Shown: piece after piece, positions 19,861-21,545 of the stretch | Position numbering within the stretch: position 1 is the stretch's first letter | Layout: each line of letters opens with the position of its first letter | Assembly: GCA_002395805.1 (NCBI GenBank) | Contig: DGVB01000002.1 | Coordinates: forward strand, 1,118-22,662 | Direction: 5' to 3' | DNA: 21,545 bases | DNA from: Bacteroidales bacterium UBA4295 | Lineage (GTDB): Bacteria > Bacteroidota > Bacteroidia > Bacteroidales > Paludibacteraceae | Position numbers and translations under genes: made by a program | The notes under the pieces: model-generated | Databases searched by the model: none | What the model was told of the DNA's origin: nothing | What the model saw: only the letters and a program-made list of their open reading frames with translations

Positions 19861-19923
19861 TTCGGCAAAAAGTACGGCAAAGATTTGCATATGTCAAAAA
19901 TTTGCCGTACCTTTGCAACCGAA
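19861..19923. repeat. Long inverted repeat overlapping a promoter
   Basis: Perfect 10-base arms GTACGGCAAA (19872-19881) and TTTGCCGTAC (19901-19910) extend outward through GCAAA/TTTGC-like pairing to TTCGG (19861-19865) and CCGAA (19919-19923), with small internal bulges. It begins six bases after the stop of the giant gene. It could form a hairpin, but no T-run follows, so it is a poor terminator. It encloses the -33 and -7 boxes of the plus-strand promoter at 19884-19915, which suggests an operator. Confidence 0.75.
19884..19915 (+). promoter_or_regulatory. Bacteroidota-type promoter for the 58-aa gene
   Basis: TTTG (19884-19887), a 20-base spacer, and TACCTTTG (19908-19915) match the primary sigma consensus exactly. 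Initiation is expected near 19922, about 20 bases before the start codon at 19941. The -7 element lies partly in the right arm of an inverted repeat. Confidence 0.8.
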
Positions 19924-19940
19924 ATAGAAAGGATAGCATT

Positions 19941-20117
19941 ATGAAAATTGGAGATTATGTTCTGATTTCGCCTGAAGTAACCCTCCTTAAGGAGTGGGTA
20001 CGTGGAAAGGTTATTGAAGTGGAAGCCAATCCGTTTGTAGGTACAGTTATTTCTGCGCAGACAGCGGATGGTAACATCTATTTCAACAAAGAGTCTCTAT
20101 TCAAAGCCGCAATATAA
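19941..20117 (+). CDS. Small SH3-like hypothetical protein (58 aa)
   Basis: This 58-residue protein starts MKIGDYVLISPEVT and contains short strands separated by turns (KGKVIEVEANPFVGTVISAQ-like in layout, then DGNIYFNKESLF). The pattern of GDYVLI, a W-V-R-G-K-V-I strand and an N-P-F-V-G turn suggests a small SH3-like beta barrel. Similar short proteins are widespread as unnamed genes in Bacteroidales; I know of no assigned function. I chose the ATG at 19941 over the upstream TTG at 19902 because the TTG lies inside the promoter and because AGAAAGGAT precedes the ATG as a plausible ribosome site. It may be co-transcribed with the glycine-rich peptide 62 bases downstream. Confidence 0.72.
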   Translation: MKIGDYVLISPEVTLLKEWVRGKVIEVEANPFVGTVISAQTADGNIYFNKESLFKAAI

Positions 20118-20179
20118 GTTATGTATGCGCTTAGTTTTGATATGAATATTTACTCCAATCATAAAAGAGAATAACTAAT

Positions 20180-20317
20180 ATGAAAAAGAAAGTATATAAT
20201 CAACCGGCTATGAGCATCAAGGAGATGCATGTAGACAACTTAATGCTAACGGTTTCCGTTAATCCCACCCCGTATCCAGGAACAGGTGGAGGTGGCGGAG
20301 CACCTATTGGCGGTTAA
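20180..20317 (+). CDS. Short glycine-rich C-terminal peptide (45 aa)
   Basis: The 45-residue product begins MKKKVYNQPAMSIKEM, has a middle DNLMLTVSVNPTPYPGT and ends GGGGGAPIGG. It matches the general form of small, unnamed Bacteroidales proteins that start MKK-x-Y-x-x-P-x-M, run into a hydrophobic/acidic stretch and finish in a glycine-rich or charged tail. That layout, a conserved leader-like half and a low-complexity tail, resembles a precursor peptide, but no modification enzyme is present in this window. An A-rich stretch precedes the ATG and a hairpin terminator starts 29 bases after the stop. Expression from the promoter at 19884 is likely. Its function is unknown. Confidence 0.6.
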   Translation: MKKKVYNQPAMSIKEMHVDNLMLTVSVNPTPYPGTGGGGGAPIGG

Positions 20318-20339
20318 CTCTTCGCGCAAGGCGTATTCT

Positions 20340-20373
20340 ATCAATCAAAGGCAGCTTTCCGGCTGCCTTTGGT
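20340..20373 (+). terminator. Hairpin terminator, copy 1 of an exact 34-base repeat
   Basis: CAAAGGCAGC (20346-20355) pairs perfectly with GCTGCCTTTG (20362-20371) over a six-base loop, followed by GGTGATTTT. The whole 34-base segment, including six unpaired bases before the stem, recurs without change at 21512-21545. It probably ends the 58-aa/45-aa transcript, and being nearly symmetric it could act in both directions. Confidence 0.75.
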
Positions 20374-20432
20374 GATTTTGTGGCTCGTGCAGGTCGGCGC
20401 GGATAGTAATTTGTAGAAAAAAACAAATAAAA

Positions 20433-20560
20433 CCCTTTTGAATGGCTGTAGCGTTTGGAACGCCATGAGTGCCGGCCCTGTCAATCAACGGGTAAGTGAA
20501 CTTACCGCAGCTCGCCAGAGCGAACCCTCACCGCGAAGCGGTAAACAACCCTTCAAAAGC
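20433..20560. ncRNA. Candidate structured RNA or repetitive hairpin element
   Basis: An outer stem CTTTTGAA (20435-20442) with TTCAAAAG (20552-20559), extended past one mismatch by GG (20444-20445) with CC (20549-20550), encloses four consecutive small hairpins: GCGTT/AACGC (20451-20455, 20459-20463), GGTAAG/CTTACC (20491-20496, 20501-20506), GCTC/GAGC (20510-20513, 20518-20521; alternatively TCGC/GCGA) and ACCGC/GCGGT (20530-20534, 20538-20542). The arrangement resembles a multibranched RNA. It is more GC-rich than its flanks, lacks a sensible open frame on either strand, and has no clear promoter of its own. I do not recognise it as a known RNA family. A dispersed palindromic repeat or mobile-element remnant is the main alternative. 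Confidence 0.5.
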
Positions 20561-20715
20561 GATAAACATAAAAAATGTATGGGATAGGGGGGAATTTAAT
20601 AATTCCAGGTATATACTACTAATAATCCAATCAATATAAAAATAATCATATTTATCCATTTATTTATATAAATATATTCAAAATCCGAAAAAAGTTTACG
20701 AAACAACACAAAATA
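20561..20715. other. AT-rich non-coding stretch
   Basis: No gene is seen between the structured block and the MNT promoter. The only local feature is a perfect small hairpin, GGAATT (20591-20596) with AATTCC (20601-20606), preceded by a G-run (20586-20592). The rest is very AT-rich with short AT runs and no convincing open frame. Confidence 0.6.
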
Positions 20716-20747
20716 TTTGGATATTTGAAAAATTTGTAGTAAATTTG
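20716..20747 (+). promoter_or_regulatory. Bacteroidota-type promoter for the MNT-HEPN pair
   Basis: TTTG (20716-20719), a 20-base spacer, and TAAATTTG (20740-20747) match the consensus exactly. The start codon at 20775 is 27 bases after the -7 box, and AAAGGAAAGGG lies just before it as a ribosome site. Confidence 0.8.
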
Positions 20748-20774
20748 CAGCGGAAAAGGTAAAAGGAAAGGGAA

Positions 20775-21095
20775 ATGAGTAATTCACAGCAATTCATAGG
20801 GCGTTTGTCGAAACTGGGTAGGGATGTACTGCCGAGCAACGCAGCATTGTGGCTATATGGCTCACGTGCAAGAGGAACGGCACAGGATGACTCTGACTGG
20901 GATTTGCTCATCCTTTTGGATGAAGATCAGCCGGAAAGCACGGATTTCGAAAAATACGCTTATCCATTTACATTGATGGCCGCGGAAGATAATCAGATGA
21001 TTATTCCGCAGATATATACCAAAAAACAATGGAAACAAATGGCTTTTACTCCCTTTGTTAAGAATGTGGAACACGATAAAATTGTCTTAGTATGA
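20775..21095 (+). CDS. MNT-type minimal nucleotidyltransferase (106 aa)
   Basis: The catalytic signature is Gly29-Ser30, ten residues, then Asp41-x-Asp43 (GSRARGTAQDDSDWDLLIL). The GSRARG-x-DSDWDL form is typical of MNT proteins partnered with HEPN proteins. The later part has the usual PQIYTKKQW stretch (residues 78-86). The third acidic residue is not obvious in its expected place (around DNQMIIPQI), so activity is likely but not assured. The stop overlaps the HEPN start by four bases (ATGA at 21092-21095), indicating translational coupling. By analogy with MntA it would modify and restrain the HEPN ribonuclease encoded next. It is unrelated in detail to the MNT protein at 12132. Confidence 0.88.
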   Translation: MSNSQQFIGRLSKLGRDVLPSNAALWLYGSRARGTAQDDSDWDLLILLDEDQPESTDFEKYAYPFTLMAAEDNQMIIPQIYTKKQWKQMAFTPFVKNVEHDKIVLV

Positions 21096-21490
21096 GTTTG
21101 TCCGATGAAGAACGCCGCATAATGGTGGAATTGGAGTTAGAACGTGCTGAAAAAATAATGCTACAGTTCCCCACACTTGTAGAGCAGAAATACTGGGATA
21201 CATTAGTTAATCGCATGTATTACGCCGTTTTTCACGCGGTAAGTGCACTCCTTATTCATAGTTCAATGCACGTGCATACGCACAAAGGAGCGCTAATAGT
21301 CTTCAATAAGGAGTTTGTCCGTACAGGGATTTTTACTGTTGAGGAAGGGCATTTGTTCTCACAATTGGAAGGATTACGTGAAAGAGGTGATTATAATTGT
21401 TTTATAGATGCTACCGAAGAAGAAATCGTTCCTCTGATAAAACCACTAAAAGCCTTAATAGAAAAGATTAAACAAATAATTGCAGGCTGA
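21092..21490 (+). CDS. HEPN-domain protein, probable toxin partner (132 aa)
   Basis: The full-length product is a four-helix HEPN protein (PF05168 type). The helix LVNRMYYAVFHAVSALL contains Arg41, six residues, then His48, which fits the RX4-6H ribonuclease motif of the superfamily. It is followed by THKGALIVFNKEFVRTG (about 63-79) and the characteristic LRERGDYNCF block (95-104), and a final basic helix. It is intact, unlike the HEPN gene at 11762. Gene order here is MNT first, the reverse of the earlier pair. Known MNT-HEPN pairs act as toxin-antitoxin or defence modules through RNA cleavage; that role is inferred here. Confidence 0.87.
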   Translation: MSLSDEERRIMVELELERAEKIMLQFPTLVEQKYWDTLVNRMYYAVFHAVSALLIHSSMHVHTHKGALIVFNKEFVRTGIFTVEEGHLFSQLEGLRERGDYNCFIDATEEEIVPLIKPLKALIEKIKQIIAG

Positions 21491-21511
21491 TATATAATGC
21501 ATATATCTGCA

Positions 21512-21545
21512 ATCAATCAAAGGCAGCTTTCCGGCTGCCTTTGGT
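21512..21545 (+). terminator. Hairpin terminator, copy 2 of an exact 34-base repeat
   Basis: CAAAGGCAGC (21518-21527) pairs with GCTGCCTTTG (21534-21543). The segment is identical to 20340-20373 up to the end of the window, where it is cut, so the repeat may be longer. It starts 22 bases after the HEPN stop codon. Confidence 0.75.

Noticed and set aside
19861..19923. Invertible (phase-variable) promoter
   Set aside because: The inverted arms are only about 20 bases apart and the -7 box lies in one arm; known invertible promoters have the promoter fully between arms and a longer segment, and no invertase gene is in the window.
16883..19939. Several minus-strand frames of 60-178 codons under the giant gene
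   Set aside because: They are shadows with biased, low-information composition, with no start context or recognisable domain.
20433..20560. Integron attC site
   Set aside because: The hairpins do not show paired RYYYAAC/GTTRRRY boxes, and no integrase is present.
20340..21545. CRISPR array from the repeated hairpin
   Set aside because: There are only two copies, more than 1 kb apart, with genes between them and no spacer series or cas genes.

Overview
The window reads as a chromosomal segment of a Bacteroidales bacterium (Bacteroidota; possibly a Prevotella-like or Paludibacteraceae-like gut lineage, but the sequence alone does not settle the genus). The reasons are the gene order secE-nusG-rplK-rplA-rplJ-rplL-rpoB-rpoC, the near absence of Shine-Dalgarno sites in front of strongly expressed genes, promoters of the Bacteroidota form TTTG-N20-TAnnTTTG, and a huge secreted multi-Ig protein whose C-terminus resembles a type IX secretion sorting tail.

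Region 1 (about 82-11523) is core information-processing DNA, all on the plus strand: the SecE translocase subunit, the NusG elongation factor, ribosomal proteins L11, L1, L10 and L7/L12, and the beta and beta' subunits of RNA polymerase. A candidate L1-type mRNA leader precedes rplK. A strong hairpin with a T-run sits between rplL and rpoB, where attenuation sets the ribosomal protein to polymerase ratio in other bacteria. A textbook terminator closes the operon after rpoC. Codon choice is so biased that the complementary strand of rpoB-rpoC stays open for thousands of bases; those antisense frames are artefacts.

Region 2 (about 11524-13057) is AT-rich accessory DNA. It holds a tandem 22-base repeat, a promoter, and a HEPN-MNT toxin-antitoxin-type pair whose HEPN gene is broken by a frameshift near its end. 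A second toxin-antitoxin-like pair follows: a 43-residue protein overlapping a 113-residue RelE/ParE-like protein.

Region 3 (13058-19855) is one gene for a 2265-residue secreted protein with Ig-like, fibronectin III-like and InlB-repeat-like modules. It shares a gapped leader element at fixed spacing from the start codon with the preceding toxin-antitoxin pair.

Region 4 (19856-21545) begins with a palindrome that contains a promoter. It serves a 58-residue SH3-like protein and a 45-residue glycine-rich peptide. After a hairpin terminator comes a roughly 125-base block of nested inverted repeats, the best candidate here for an undescribed structured RNA or repetitive element. Then a second, intact MNT-HEPN pair follows with its own promoter, ending in an exact 34-base copy of the earlier terminator.

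The main points of interest are therefore the structured block, the MNT-HEPN cassette bracketed by identical terminator repeats, the frameshifted HEPN, and the shared leader element.
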